Shown here piece by piece: positions 1 to 7,296 of a DNA stretch of 8,885 nucleotides. Positions within the stretch are counted from its first letter, which is position 1. Each line of letters starts with the position of its first letter. Position numbers and translations under genes: made by a program. The stretch covers positions 1-8,885 of the forward strand of contig JALREG010000094.1 of assembly GCA_023253905.1 (NCBI GenBank), read 5' to 3'. The stretch comes from Burkholderiaceae bacterium (GTDB taxonomy: Bacteria > Pseudomonadota > Gammaproteobacteria > Burkholderiales > Burkholderiaceae). A model generated the notes under the pieces. That model ran no database searches. It saw only the letters and a program-made list of their open reading frames with translations, and was not told the DNA's origin.

Positions 1-1
1 G

Positions 2-3000
2 GATCGTGGCACGACGGGCATCATCCGGCCAGGGGAAGCCTATGTAATTTATGGTCGTACGGGGGGTGCCGCCATCTGGACTTCAGCCCTGGGCACCAAC
101 GGCTTTGCCATCAAAGGTAATACCGGTGGCAGCACGGGCGACAACTTTTCATGGAGTAACGATAGTCTGGGCGATCTCAACGGCGACGGATTGAACGACC
201 TGGGCTTCTACGCCACCGCAACCGGGAAGGCTTACGTGATGTATGGCCGAACCGACAACACAACCGTACAGGGCTCCGCCCTAGAAAGCGGTGTCGGTGG
301 CTTTGCGATGACTGGTCTCGGGGGGAATATCTCAAGATTTGGTCGGATCGCTGGTGGCGGTGATCTCAACGGGGATGGCTATGCCGATGTGCTGATCAGT
401 GATCCGATTGCCGATAGCAACCGGGGGCGGGTGTATGTGATTTATGGTGCGTCGAGTAACGCCTCGCTGGCGGCCTCCACCAGCGTCGGGACACGCGGCT
501 TTGTGATCAGTGCCGAGCCAGGCACCGCAAACAGCTGGCTGGGGGCGGATGTCGAGATGGTGGGCGATATCAACGGCGACAGCCTGACCGACTTTGCGAT
601 CAGCGATGCCGCCAACCGCGTTTATGTGGTGTACGGCGCGACCGGTTCGCCGGGCAACCTCACGCTGGCCGCGAGTGCGGTCGACGGAAGTGGCAGTCGG
701 GGCTTCGCGATCACCATCAACGACATCGACAATACAGCGGCCAACAGCACCCAGTACGGTACCCGGCACCGGCTCGCCCCAATCGGCGACTTCAACGGCG
801 ACGGTCTGTCCGACTTCATTGTCGGCAACAGCTTTGGCGATAACTACGCCGTGACGGACGCCGGGAAATCTTATGTGATTTACGGCCGCACCTCGGGTGC
901 GTCCTTCTCGCTGAGCGGCATGGCGGCGAGCGATGGCTTCCGCATCCTTGGCGAGTCGGCAAATGATTATTCCGGATGGGGCGTTGACGGGTCGGGCGAT
1001 GTGAACGGTGACGGTTTCAGCGATCTTCTGGTGAGCGCTCCCTACGCGTTCACGAACGGCAATTATGGTGGCAAGACCTATGTGATCTTCGGCGGACTCG
1101 CGGCTGGCATGAACCTGTCGGCGATCGATTTCATGGGCACCACGGGTAACGACAGTCTCAATACCAGCTCGACCACGTCGAACCTTAACGAACAGTTCAT
1201 TGGCGGTCGGGGCGACGACACGCTGAAAGGTGGGGGTGGCGCTGACGTCATGTATGGCGGGGCGGGTCGCGATATCCTCATCCTGAACGCCGACAATCTG
1301 ACCAAGCTCGTCCGAAACACCGGTAACGACAGCCAAAACGTTGCGCGGATCGACGGGGGAACCGGGATCGATACCGTGCAGCTGGACGGTGCCAGTATGG
1401 AGTTTGATTTGCGGTCGCTCGGCCAGAACGCGATCGAAGATATCGAGCGAATCGATCTCACTGGTTCAGGTGATAACACCCTGCGCCTTCAACTCAGCGA
1501 TGTCCTGCGTTTCGGTGATCACAACGTTTGGAACGCTGGGAACACAGCGGGTGTCTCGGGCGAGGCGCTGTCGGCCACCGAGACTCGTCGACAGCTGAGG
1601 GTGGAAGGTAACGCAGGCGATCGGGTTGACCTGTTTGGCCTTGCCGACTGGGTTGCCAGCGGCAACGACATGGTCGACGGCAATACCTACGGTGTCTGGA
1701 ATCATGCAGGAGGACGGGCACAACTGCTCATTGACCGAGCGATCGCGGTAAGCCAGGACACCACGGCCACGATCAGTGCGGTGACCGACAATGTTGGTAC
1801 GTTGACTGGTACGGTCGCTCGAGGGGCCTACACCGATGACACCGGTCTGGTGGTAAGTGGCACGATCAGTGCCGCACTTGCAGCTGGAGAGCAGGTACGC
1901 GTTTATGACGGTACGTCCTACCTCGGTAATGCAACCGTAGCAAGCGGAGCGACGACCTGGACCTACAGCGATACCCGGACCCTGGCTGATGGACAGGCGG
2001 TGAGTTACGTTGCGCGAGTGGTTGGTCCAACCGGCAATCAAAGCCAAGCGAGCATGGCCTATCCGGTGACCGTGGACACCACTGCGCCGACGGTAACACT
2101 CGCCATCAATTCTGGCGCAGCTAGCACGGTCAACGCCGGGGCGTCCACAACAGTGCTGATCACACTGTCGGAAAAGTCTTCAGACTTCGTACTGGCCGAT
2201 TTGACTGCGACCGGTGGCAGTGTGAGCTCGTTGACTCCCGTCGCTTCATCTGGGGATTCAGTCAGCGGCTACAGCAGCTACACAGTCACCTTCGCCGCTA
2301 ATGCCAATCTAGCAGACGCACGTTCCCTGTCGGTGGCAGTAAACAAGTTTGGCGATGCGGCCGGGAACCGCAACACCGCGTCGAACACACTTCCGCTCAC
2401 TGGAGTGGTCAATACGCTCCAGTACAACATGGACAGCACCCTACCGCCGATGACCCAGACCTGGGGGCGTGACACATCGGGTAACTGGGTGAACAACAAG
2501 GCCTACATTGCCAACGGTCCCAGTTCAGAAGCTGGTGATAACGAGCTCATCCTGGCGGATAACACGACCGGGCAGCGCGGTGTTTGGTTTCCGACGACCG
2601 CGCTCGCCAGCGGTCAGATGGTGACCGCAATGGATGCCTACTTCCAGCACTACTTCTCGACCGCCGCCTACAACCAGAGCAGTTTTGCTTTCGGTACCGA
2701 AAACGGTGCTGTCCCAGTTAACGCGCTTTACTCCATGTCCAAGGGTCTGGTCGTTTTGCTGGAAGCGGTCGGCAACATCTATATCGGCTGGAATCTCACG
2801 GCAAGTAGCTATGTATGGAAGGCTTCGGCGAGCGGTGTGACCTTGGCTGGCTGGCACGATATCAGGGTCAAAGTTTCGGCGGCCGGCTTGACCGAGGTCG
2901 TCGTCGATGGCGTCACCCGAGCGAGTTGGAACAATACTGCGTGGGCCACAGAAAGTCAGTCGAACTGGGTGTACCAGTTTGCGGGTTACAAGCAATCGAG

Positions 3001-3904
3001 CGCGCCCAGCGGAGAAACATGGGTCGATAACATCGACATCAAAGATACCCGGGCGGCGTCGCCCATCGTGCTGGATCTTGATGGCGATGGCGTGCAGACC
3101 GTTGATGCTGTTTCTGGTGTCAAGTTCGACTTTGGTACGAAGGGCCAATTGGTCCAGGCCGGCTGGGTGTCGCGTACCGATGGCCTGCTGGTGAGGGACC
3201 TCAACCAGGATGGCATCGTCAACAACGGCGGGGAGTTGCTGGGTAGCGCCACTTTGCTGCCGAATGGACGTATAGCGGCGCACGGCTGGGAAGCGTTAGC
3301 AGTGCTCGATACCGACCAGAACGACGTGGTGAATGCACTCGATCCAGGTTTTGCTGATTTGTTGGTTTGGGTAGACGGCAATGGCGATGGGTTGACCGAT
3401 CCGGGTGAGCTTCAGCCCCTGGCGCAGTACGGCATCGTTGGACTGAATCTGTTGCATGACGGGTCTAGAATCGATAACCAGGGCAATACCCTGTTCGGCC
3501 AGGGAAGCTATCAAAAATCTGATGGCAGCACGTCTGCGATGAGCGACGCCTGGTTCCAGGTGTTGCCAAGCCACGCCGCTGGGGACACCCGCGATGCGGT
3601 GGTCTTCGCCGGCTCGGGGCACAATACGCGGAGCTTGCAACTGTCCGATGTGCTTGAAGACGGGCAGACCAATCGCTGGAATGCGGCCAACACAGATGGC
3701 GTAACCGGCGAGGCACTGTCCGCAACCGAAGCGCGTTGCCAGCTGCGAGTGGAAGGCACCACTGGCGATCAGGTTACATTGAATGACCTCGCCGACTGGA
3801 CCCTGAACCCCAATGATATGGTCGACGGTAACACCTACAGCGTATGGAACCACACAAGCGCCCAGGCGCAGTTGCTGATCGACAGTCGGGTGATCGTGGC
3901 GTAA
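2..3904 (+). CDS. Giant mosaic FG-GAP/RTX/Ig-like secreted protein, probable type I secretion substrate (5' end missing)
   Basis: The reading frame is open from base 2 to the TAA at 3902-3904, giving 1,300 residues with the N-terminus outside the window. The TTG at 191 lies inside an FG-GAP repeat and is not a credible start. Seen in order: at least five FG-GAP blades with GDxNGDGxxD motifs, three RTX-type nonapeptides (GGRGDDTLK and followers), a ~92-residue module, two Ig-like domains, a probable ConA/LamG-like beta-sandwich, four Asp-rich Ca-binding loops, and a second copy of the module ending the protein. The protein is rich in Gly, Asp, Asn, Ser and Thr, and I see one cysteine (codon 3737-3739). 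Known of such families: RTX proteins leave the cell by type I secretion using an uncleaved C-terminal signal and fold on binding Ca2+ outside. Inferred: a surface or released adhesin-like protein. An enzymatic domain upstream cannot be excluded. No exporter gene is visible. Confidence 0.9.
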   Translation, partial: DRGTTGIIRPGEAYVIYGRTGGAAIWTSALGTNGFAIKGNTGGSTGDNFSWSNDSLGDLNGDGLNDLGFYATATGKAYVMYGRTDNTTVQGSALESGVGGFAMTGLGGNISRFGRIAGGGDLNGDGYADVLISDPIADSNRGRVYVIYGASSNASLAASTSVGTRGFVISAEPGTANSWLGADVEMVGDINGDSLTDFAISDAANRVYVVYGATGSPGNLTLAASAVDGSGSRGFAITINDIDNTAANSTQYGTRHRLAPIGDFNGDGLSDFIVGNSFGDNYAVTDAGKSYVIYGRTSGASFSLSGMAASDGFRILGESANDYSGWGVDGSGDVNGDGFSDLLVSAPYAFTNGNYGGKTYVIFGGLAAGMNLSAIDFMGTTGNDSLNTSSTTSNLNEQFIGGRGDDTLKGGGGADVMYGGAGRDILILNADNLTKLVRNTGNDSQNVARIDGGTGIDTVQLDGASMEFDLRSLGQNAIEDIERIDLTGSGDNTLRLQLSDVLRFGDHNVWNAGNTAGVSGEALSATETRRQLRVEGNAGDRVDLFGLADWVASGNDMVDGNTYGVWNHAGGRAQLLIDRAIAVSQDTTATISAVTDNVGTLTGTVARGAYTDDTGLVVSGTISAALAAGEQVRVYDGTSYLGNATVASGATTWTYSDTRTLADGQAVSYVARVVGPTGNQSQASMAYPVTVDTTAPTVTLAINSGAASTVNAGASTTVLITLSEKSSDFVLADLTATGGSVSSLTPVASSGDSVSGYSSYTVTFAANANLADARSLSVAVNKFGDAAGNRNTASNTLPLTGVVNTLQYNMDSTLPPMTQTWGRDTSGNWVNNKAYIANGPSSEAGDNELILADNTTGQRGVWFPTTALASGQMVTAMDAYFQHYFSTAAYNQSSFAFGTENGAVPVNALYSMSKGLVVLLEAVGNIYIGWNLTASSYVWKASASGVTLAGWHDIRVKVSAAGLTEVVVDGVTRASWNNTAWATESQSNWVYQFAGYKQSSAPSGETWVDNIDIKDTRAASPIVLDLDGDGVQTVDAVSGVKFDFGTKGQLVQAGWVSRTDGLLVRDLNQDGIVNNGGELLGSATLLPNGRIAAHGWEALAVLDTDQNDVVNALDPGFADLLVWVDGNGDGLTDPGELQPLAQYGIVGLNLLHDGSRIDNQGNTLFGQGSYQKSDGSTSAMSDAWFQVLPSHAAGDTRDAVVFAGSGHNTRSLQLSDVLEDGQTNRWNAANTDGVTGEALSATEARCQLRVEGTTGDQVTLNDLADWTLNPNDMVDGNTYSVWNHTSAQAQLLIDSRVIVA
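41..1096 (+). repeat. FG-GAP (integrin alpha-like) beta-propeller repeats
   Basis: Five Ca-binding loop motifs of the form GD[LIFV]NGDGxxD are encoded at 170-199, 359-388, 563-592, 785-814 and 995-1024, spaced 189-222 bases (63-74 residues) apart. Each is preceded or followed by a strand reading YVIYGR or a close variant (at 41, 233, 434, 622, 872 and 1079) and by a G-F-x-I strand. This is the FG-GAP pattern, in which each repeat makes one propeller blade. The third loop reads NGDS instead of NGDG. A closed propeller normally needs about seven blades, so more are expected upstream. DNA-level similarity between repeats is modest, so they are old duplications. Confidence 0.88.
1202..1282 (+). 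repeat. RTX calcium-binding nonapeptide run (three repeats)
   Basis: Three consecutive nonapeptides are encoded: GGRGDDTLK, GGGGADVMY and GGAGRDILI. They match the hemolysin-type GGxGxDxLx pattern, with D replaced by other residues in places. A diverged GTTGNDSLN motif just upstream (from about 1136) may be the start of the same block. In RTX proteins such repeats form a Ca2+-loaded parallel beta-roll after export by type I secretion. The run is short compared with large RTX toxins and sits in the middle of the protein rather than next to its C-terminus. Confidence 0.85.
1475..1750 (+). repeat. Internal copy (A) of a ~92-residue module
   Basis: This segment begins with the codons for NTLRLQLSDVL and ends at LLIDRAIAV. 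By hand alignment it is about two-thirds identical to the extreme C-terminus of the same protein (copy B, 3623-3901). Shared blocks include LQLSDVL, GEALSATE, QLRVEG, LADW, NDMVDGNTY and AQLLID. It directly follows the RTX run and a short linker (RIDLTGSGDN). I recognise it as a module of large RTX/Ig-type proteins but cannot give it a firm family name or function. Confidence 0.85.
1760..2089 (+). other. Ig-like domain 1 (bacterial Big-type)
   Basis: This stretch of about 110 residues carries hallmarks of the Ig-like modules found in tandem in large bacterial adhesins. These are a strand reading VVSGTIS, then EQVRVYDGTSYLGNA, then TTWTYSD, then GQAVSYVARVV, with the typical terminal linker VDTTAP. 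Such modules act as spacers that extend an adhesive or catalytic part from the cell. Domain limits are approximate. Only one copy of this type is present in the window. Confidence 0.75.
2090..2410 (+). other. Ig-like domain 2 (different subtype)
   Basis: It follows directly on the VDTTAP linker and starts TVTLAINSGA. It contains the TVLITLSEKSSDFVLADLTATGGSV-like pattern (split here as TVLITLSEKS and DFVLADLTATGGSV) and the closing GDAAGNRNTAS strand. The LSE...F...DLTATGG...L and D.AGN pattern is typical of a bacterial Ig-like family of extracellular repeat proteins. It belongs to a different subtype from domain 1. A structural spacer role is inferred. Confidence 0.72.
2411..3055 (+). other. 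Probable concanavalin/LamG-like beta-sandwich domain
   Basis: About 215 residues lie between the Ig-like domains and the Asp-rich loops. Features seen are an aromatic-rich, strand-like composition, the segment GWHDIRVKVSAAGLTEVVVDG, and the closing WVDNIDIK. The order 'W-H-D-I-R-V-K-V ... V-V-V-D-G' followed by 'VDNIDI' is common near the end of LamG/ConA-like lectin folds, where it forms the last strands of the jelly roll. Carbohydrate binding is therefore possible but inferred. I cannot name the exact family, and another beta-sandwich fold is an alternative. Confidence 0.5.
3059..3439 (+). other. EF-hand/dockerin-like calcium-binding block
   Basis: Four Asp-rich loops are encoded: DLDGDGVQT from 3074, DLNQDGIVNNGGE at 3197-3235, DTDQNDVVNALD at 3308-3343 and DGNGDGLTDPGE at 3374-3409. 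Loops two and four have the DxNxDGxxxxxE spacing of an EF-hand loop; the third has N in place of the central G. The lead-in SPIVLDLDGDGV is a recurring sequence near the C-terminus of large RTX-type proteins. Calcium binding is well supported. The role, probably folding and stability after export, is inferred. Confidence 0.78.
3623..3901 (+). repeat. C-terminal copy (B) of the ~92-residue module
   Basis: Codons from NTRSLQLSDVL to the last residue of the giant protein repeat module A (1475-1750) at roughly 60 of 87 aligned positions. Differences include R-to-C in the SATExRxQL block, which creates the only cysteine seen in the protein. Because it forms the extreme C-terminus, where type I secretion signals lie, it may contain or be the export signal. 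It ends in a short hydrophobic stretch (LLIDSRVIVA). Its last 58 coding bases plus the stop overlap the start of the next gene. Confidence 0.85.
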
Positions 3905-6297
3905 AGCGCGGTGGCGTATCGGTAGCAGCGCCTGCGCCCGCGGTCGATGCTGCCCGACTGATCGAGTTGGGCTATGCTCAGCGGCAGGCCGGTGATCTGA
4001 AAGCCGCAGCTGAGTTGTACGAGCAGGCGGCAGGGCTACCTGGTGCACCCACGCAGGCTCACTTTAATTGGGGCAATGCGCTCTACGACTTGGGGCGCGT
4101 GGCTGAGGCTCGACGAGCTTTTGAAGCGGCTCTCAAAGTAGACGCCGCCTTCTTGCCCGCACGTCTTCAGCTCGCCCGCTGCGCGGCGCGGCTTGATGAT
4201 CTGGCGCAGGCGCGCGGCCACTTCGAATCGGTGGTCCAGCAGGATGGTGCCAATTTCAGTGCCTGGCTCGAGCTTGGCCATGTGCTGCGGCGGCAGGGCG
4301 AACTGGATCCCATGTTGGCGGCCTACCGGCGGGCCATGGCAGTGGCCCCCCAGCGCTGGGAGGCGATGCTATCCATGGCCCGTGGGCTGGAGGATGCCGG
4401 CCAGTTCGAGATGGCGGCCACGGCGTATCACCGGGCGGTGCTGGTAGCTGGGGCAGCCGCCCAGCGTACGTCCGGCGCAAGCGACGCTCAACGCGATGGT
4501 CCCCCTCCCATCCAGCTGCCGCGCACCATTCACTGGCGGATGGCCCGCTTCAGGCTCGAACGGGGCGATGCTGCCCGCGCGCTCGAGGCGATGCGTCAGG
4601 CGCTGATGGCCCAGCGTATCGAACGGCAGCAAGGACCCATCGACGACAATGATCTGGCCGAGATGCAGATCGACCTCGGCGAGATTCTGATGCGCCTGGG
4701 GCTCGACCAGGAGGCCCACCGAGCGTTCGAACGCGCCAGCGCCGCAACGGCTGAGGCCACGCTCGCAAGACTTGCCGAGACGTCCTTTCGCTTCAACCTC
4801 TGGCAGGAGGCGCAGCAGGTCCTGCAGCGCTGCGTGGCGCTCTACCCGAACAGTGCATCCGCGCACTGGAACCTGGCTCACGCCTACGCCGAGAGCTGGC
4901 ACATGGACGAAGCGCTCGAGTCGCTCGCGCGTGCCGAGGCCCTGGCCCCGCAACCTGGCGCCCGCTCAATGCGAGCGTCCATTGCAGGTCGCCGTGGCGA
5001 AGCCGATCAGGCGCTTGCTCTTTATCGCGAGATGGGCGAGTCAGAAGGGCCAACCTCCAAGATGCGCTCGAGCGCGGCGATGTCCTCGCTTTACAGTGAC
5101 ACTTTGAGTGCGGAGGAGGTGGCGGCGCTGCACAGGCGGCTGTTCCACGACATGGGGACGGGAGCGCGATCAGCGAAATCTTTTTCCAATTCGCGCGATC
5201 CCGAGCGGAAATTGCGGGTGGGGCTGGTGTCGGCTGATTTCCATCACCAGCACCCCGTCAATATCTTCATGCAGCCGATTCTCCCCAGATTGGATCCGGC
5301 CGCGATTGAACTCACCGTCTATTTCACGGGCGTGTCTTACGACGATCAGACGCGCCTTGCACGAAAGCGGGTCGCGCGCTGGGTGGAGTGCGCCGGGTGG
5401 GCTGACAGTCAGCTCGCTCGGCGTATTGAGGTTGACGGCATCGATGTGCTGCTTGATCTCGCTGGCCATACCAGCATGAACCGGATGGGCCTGTTCGCTC
5501 AGCGAGCGGCGCCGGTCCAGGCGAGTTACCTGGGATACCCTGGCTCCACCGGCGTGCCAAATATCGACTGGCTGATTGCCGATCACGTGGTGGCGCCCGC
5601 CGGAAGTGATGCGCTGTTTAGCGAACAGGTGATCCGTTTGCCCGGAGCCGTGTTCTGTTTTCATCCGGAAACTGATTACCCGTATCCGGACTACGGCGCT
5701 CGGTACCTCGCGCGGCCGCTTACTTTCGGATCGTTTAACAATGCGCCCAAGCTCACGCCCCGAACCGTGGCGCTCTGGGCGGCGGTACTGAAAGCGGTAC
5801 CCGATTCGCGATTGCTTCTCAAGGCGCCCAGTTTCAACGATGGCGGTGCGGTGACCGCATTCAAGACGCGATTCGCGGCGCACGGGATTGACGCCTCACG
5901 GCTCGAGTTCCGAGGACCCGTCGGGTTGACCGACATGATGGCGGAATATGAAGACGTCGATATTGCGCTCGATCCCGTGCCCTACAACGGGGGAACCACC
6001 ACTTTGCAGGCGCTCTGGATGGGGGTGCCGGTTGTGGTGCTGTCGGGGCAGCACTTTGTCTCGCGGATGGGCGCAAGTTTCATGACCGCGCTGAAGCTCC
6101 CTGACTGGGTGGCGCGCGACGATCATCACTACGTTCAGATTGCCGCGGCAATGGGTCGCGACCGTGGCGCGCTGCTGGATCTCAAGCGCGGTCTGCGCGC
6201 CCGTCAGCAGGCAGCCTCGGCTTGGAATATCGATCAGCATGCTCGAGCACTTCAGGACGCCATTCGCGTGATGTGGCGTGCGTCGTGCAAACCGTGA
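3844..6297 (+). CDS. TPR-containing SPINDLY/OGT-type GT41 glycosyltransferase
   Basis: Predicted protein of 817 residues. The N-terminal half holds TPR-like helical repeats (about 37-203 and 229-402), split by a Pro/Gln-rich insert at about 204-228. The C-terminal half (about 455-810) is a GT41 catalytic domain: SADFHHQHPV at 463-472, matching the region of the catalytic His of O-GlcNAc transferase; GYPGSTG at 564-570; FGSFNNAPK at 628-636, with the conserved UDP-contacting Lys; and PYNGGTTTLQALWMG at 713-727. The family transfers a sugar from a nucleotide donor (UDP-GlcNAc in OGT) to Ser/Thr; the TPRs bind the protein acceptor. The enzyme is probably cytoplasmic, as no signal peptide or membrane segment is seen. 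The ATG at 3844 lies 61 bases inside the upstream gene with only a weak ribosome site. I see no other in-frame ATG before the first TPR, though TTG at 3967 is possible. The adjacent secreted protein is the obvious candidate acceptor (inferred). Confidence 0.92.
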   Translation: MEPHKRPGAVADRQSGDRGVKRGGVSVAAPAPAVDAARLIELGYAQRQAGDLKAAAELYEQAAGLPGAPTQAHFNWGNALYDLGRVAEARRAFEAALKVDAAFLPARLQLARCAARLDDLAQARGHFESVVQQDGANFSAWLELGHVLRRQGELDPMLAAYRRAMAVAPQRWEAMLSMARGLEDAGQFEMAATAYHRAVLVAGAAAQRTSGASDAQRDGPPPIQLPRTIHWRMARFRLERGDAARALEAMRQALMAQRIERQQGPIDDNDLAEMQIDLGEILMRLGLDQEAHRAFERASAATAEATLARLAETSFRFNLWQEAQQVLQRCVALYPNSASAHWNLAHAYAESWHMDEALESLARAEALAPQPGARSMRASIAGRRGEADQALALYREMGESEGPTSKMRSSAAMSSLYSDTLSAEEVAALHRRLFHDMGTGARSAKSFSNSRDPERKLRVGLVSADFHHQHPVNIFMQPILPRLDPAAIELTVYFTGVSYDDQTRLARKRVARWVECAGWADSQLARRIEVDGIDVLLDLAGHTSMNRMGLFAQRAAPVQASYLGYPGSTGVPNIDWLIADHVVAPAGSDALFSEQVIRLPGAVFCFHPETDYPYPDYGARYLARPLTFGSFNNAPKLTPRTVALWAAVLKAVPDSRLLLKAPSFNDGGAVTAFKTRFAAHGIDASRLEFRGPVGLTDMMAEYEDVDIALDPVPYNGGTTTLQALWMGVPVVVLSGQHFVSRMGASFMTALKLPDWVARDDHHYVQIAAAMGRDRGALLDLKRGLRARQQAASAWNIDQHARALQDAIRVMWRASCKP

Positions 6298-6309
6298 CCG
6301 GCTTCTGCC

Positions 6310-7293
6310 ATGTCCGCTAGGCCATCGATCTACTACGTCGGCGCGCTGCCGCTGCGCGCCGGGGGTGAGCTGGTCAACTTCCAGCATGTCGCGGCGCTCC
6401 GGCTCCTGGGCTGGCGCGCCTTCTTGCTGCTCGACCCAGGCTCTCGCGTGGGCGTGCCGAGCCAGCCCTATGGTGTTCCGATGGTTCACTGGGGGGAGTC
6501 GCTGGTGTTTTCATCCCAGGACTGGCTGGTGCTGCCGGAGGTGATGCCTCCGATCATGTTTGAACAGTTGGCCGCTTTGCGCTGCAAGGTGGCCATTCAT
6601 AACCAGAACCCGTTCTATACCTTTCGCGGCTTTGCCGACATTGCCAGCATGAATGCCTACGCGCTCGCGGGCGGTCTGTGTTGCAGCGATTTCACCCGGG
6701 ACACGCTGCAGCGCTGGGGGTCGACAACCGACTGGCAGGTGGTTCACCCGTGGGTGCTGCCCCATTTTGCCAAGGCGGCCCGAGGCGTGGCCAAGCGGCG
6801 GCAGATTGCCTACATGCCGCGCAAGCGGCCCGCTGAAATCGCTCTCCTGCAGGCGCTGTTCCGCGGGCTCTACCCGGAACATGCCGAGGTGCCCTGGGTG
6901 GAGATTCACGATATGACCCGGCCCCAGGTGGCAAAGGTTTTAGCCGAGTCCCTGGTTTTCGCCAGCCTCAGCAAGGACGAAGGGCTGGGGTTGCCGCCGC
7001 TGGAAGCGATGGCTGCAGGCTGCCTGGTGTGTGGCTACGACGGGGCGGGCGGCACGGAATACGCTACCCCTGAGAACGGGTTCTGGGTGGTTGAGGGGCA
7101 TGCTGAAGGCTTCGCGCATGCCCTGCATCAAGCGCTGACGCTCGGTGCTGGCGCGGTAGCGGTTCGGGTTCAGGCCGGACAGACCACCGCGGCAGCATAC
7201 AGTGAAGCGCGCTTTCAGTCCGAGCTGGGTCGCGCATGGGAAACACTGCTCGGCGATACGGCCACCCACTATCGCTTACCGCCGGGCGCTTGA
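6310..7293 (+). CDS. GT-B fold glycosyltransferase (GT4-like)
   Basis: Predicted protein of 327 residues. The N-terminus has a Rossmann-like start (IYYVGALPLRAGGELVNF, 7-24) with the Gly-rich loop used by GT-B enzymes. The C-terminal half carries SKDEGLGLPPLEAMAAG (221-237), the E-x7-E motif (E224 and E232) that contacts the nucleotide-sugar in GT4-type retaining enzymes, then GYDGAGGTEY. An IAYMPRKR motif at 166-173 marks the junction between the two halves. It is shorter than a typical GT4 enzyme (about 350-400 residues). Donor and acceptor are unknown. It starts 12 bases after the GT41 stop, without a clear Shine-Dalgarno, and ends 3 bases before the methyltransferase, so co-translation is likely. 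A role in extending a glycan started by the GT41 enzyme, or in a separate surface glycan, is inferred. Confidence 0.85.
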   Translation: MSARPSIYYVGALPLRAGGELVNFQHVAALRLLGWRAFLLLDPGSRVGVPSQPYGVPMVHWGESLVFSSQDWLVLPEVMPPIMFEQLAALRCKVAIHNQNPFYTFRGFADIASMNAYALAGGLCCSDFTRDTLQRWGSTTDWQVVHPWVLPHFAKAARGVAKRRQIAYMPRKRPAEIALLQALFRGLYPEHAEVPWVEIHDMTRPQVAKVLAESLVFASLSKDEGLGLPPLEAMAAGCLVCGYDGAGGTEYATPENGFWVVEGHAEGFAHALHQALTLGAGAVAVRVQAGQTTAAAYSEARFQSELGRAWETLLGDTATHYRLPPGA

Positions 7294-7296
7294 GCC

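Noticed and set aside
191..193. TTG at 191 as the start of the giant protein
   Set aside because: The frame is open to the 5' edge and the preceding codons encode a GDLNGDG loop and a YVIYGR strand of the same repeat family, so the gene starts outside the window.
332..1336. 334-codon open frame on the - strand opposite the FG-GAP repeats
   Set aside because: It mirrors the repeat period of the + strand gene, matches no family I recognise, and long antisense frames are expected in GC-rich DNA. The + strand frame has clear domain motifs.
2..3901. Enrichment of N-x-S/T sequons as a sign of HMW1C-like N-glycosylation
   Set aside because: A hand count gives roughly 17, about what the protein's high Asn, Ser and Thr content would give by chance.
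5170..5883. 237-codon open frame on the - strand opposite the GT41 catalytic domain
   Set aside because: It lies wholly within a strongly conserved + strand catalytic domain and has no recognisable motif or plausible start context.
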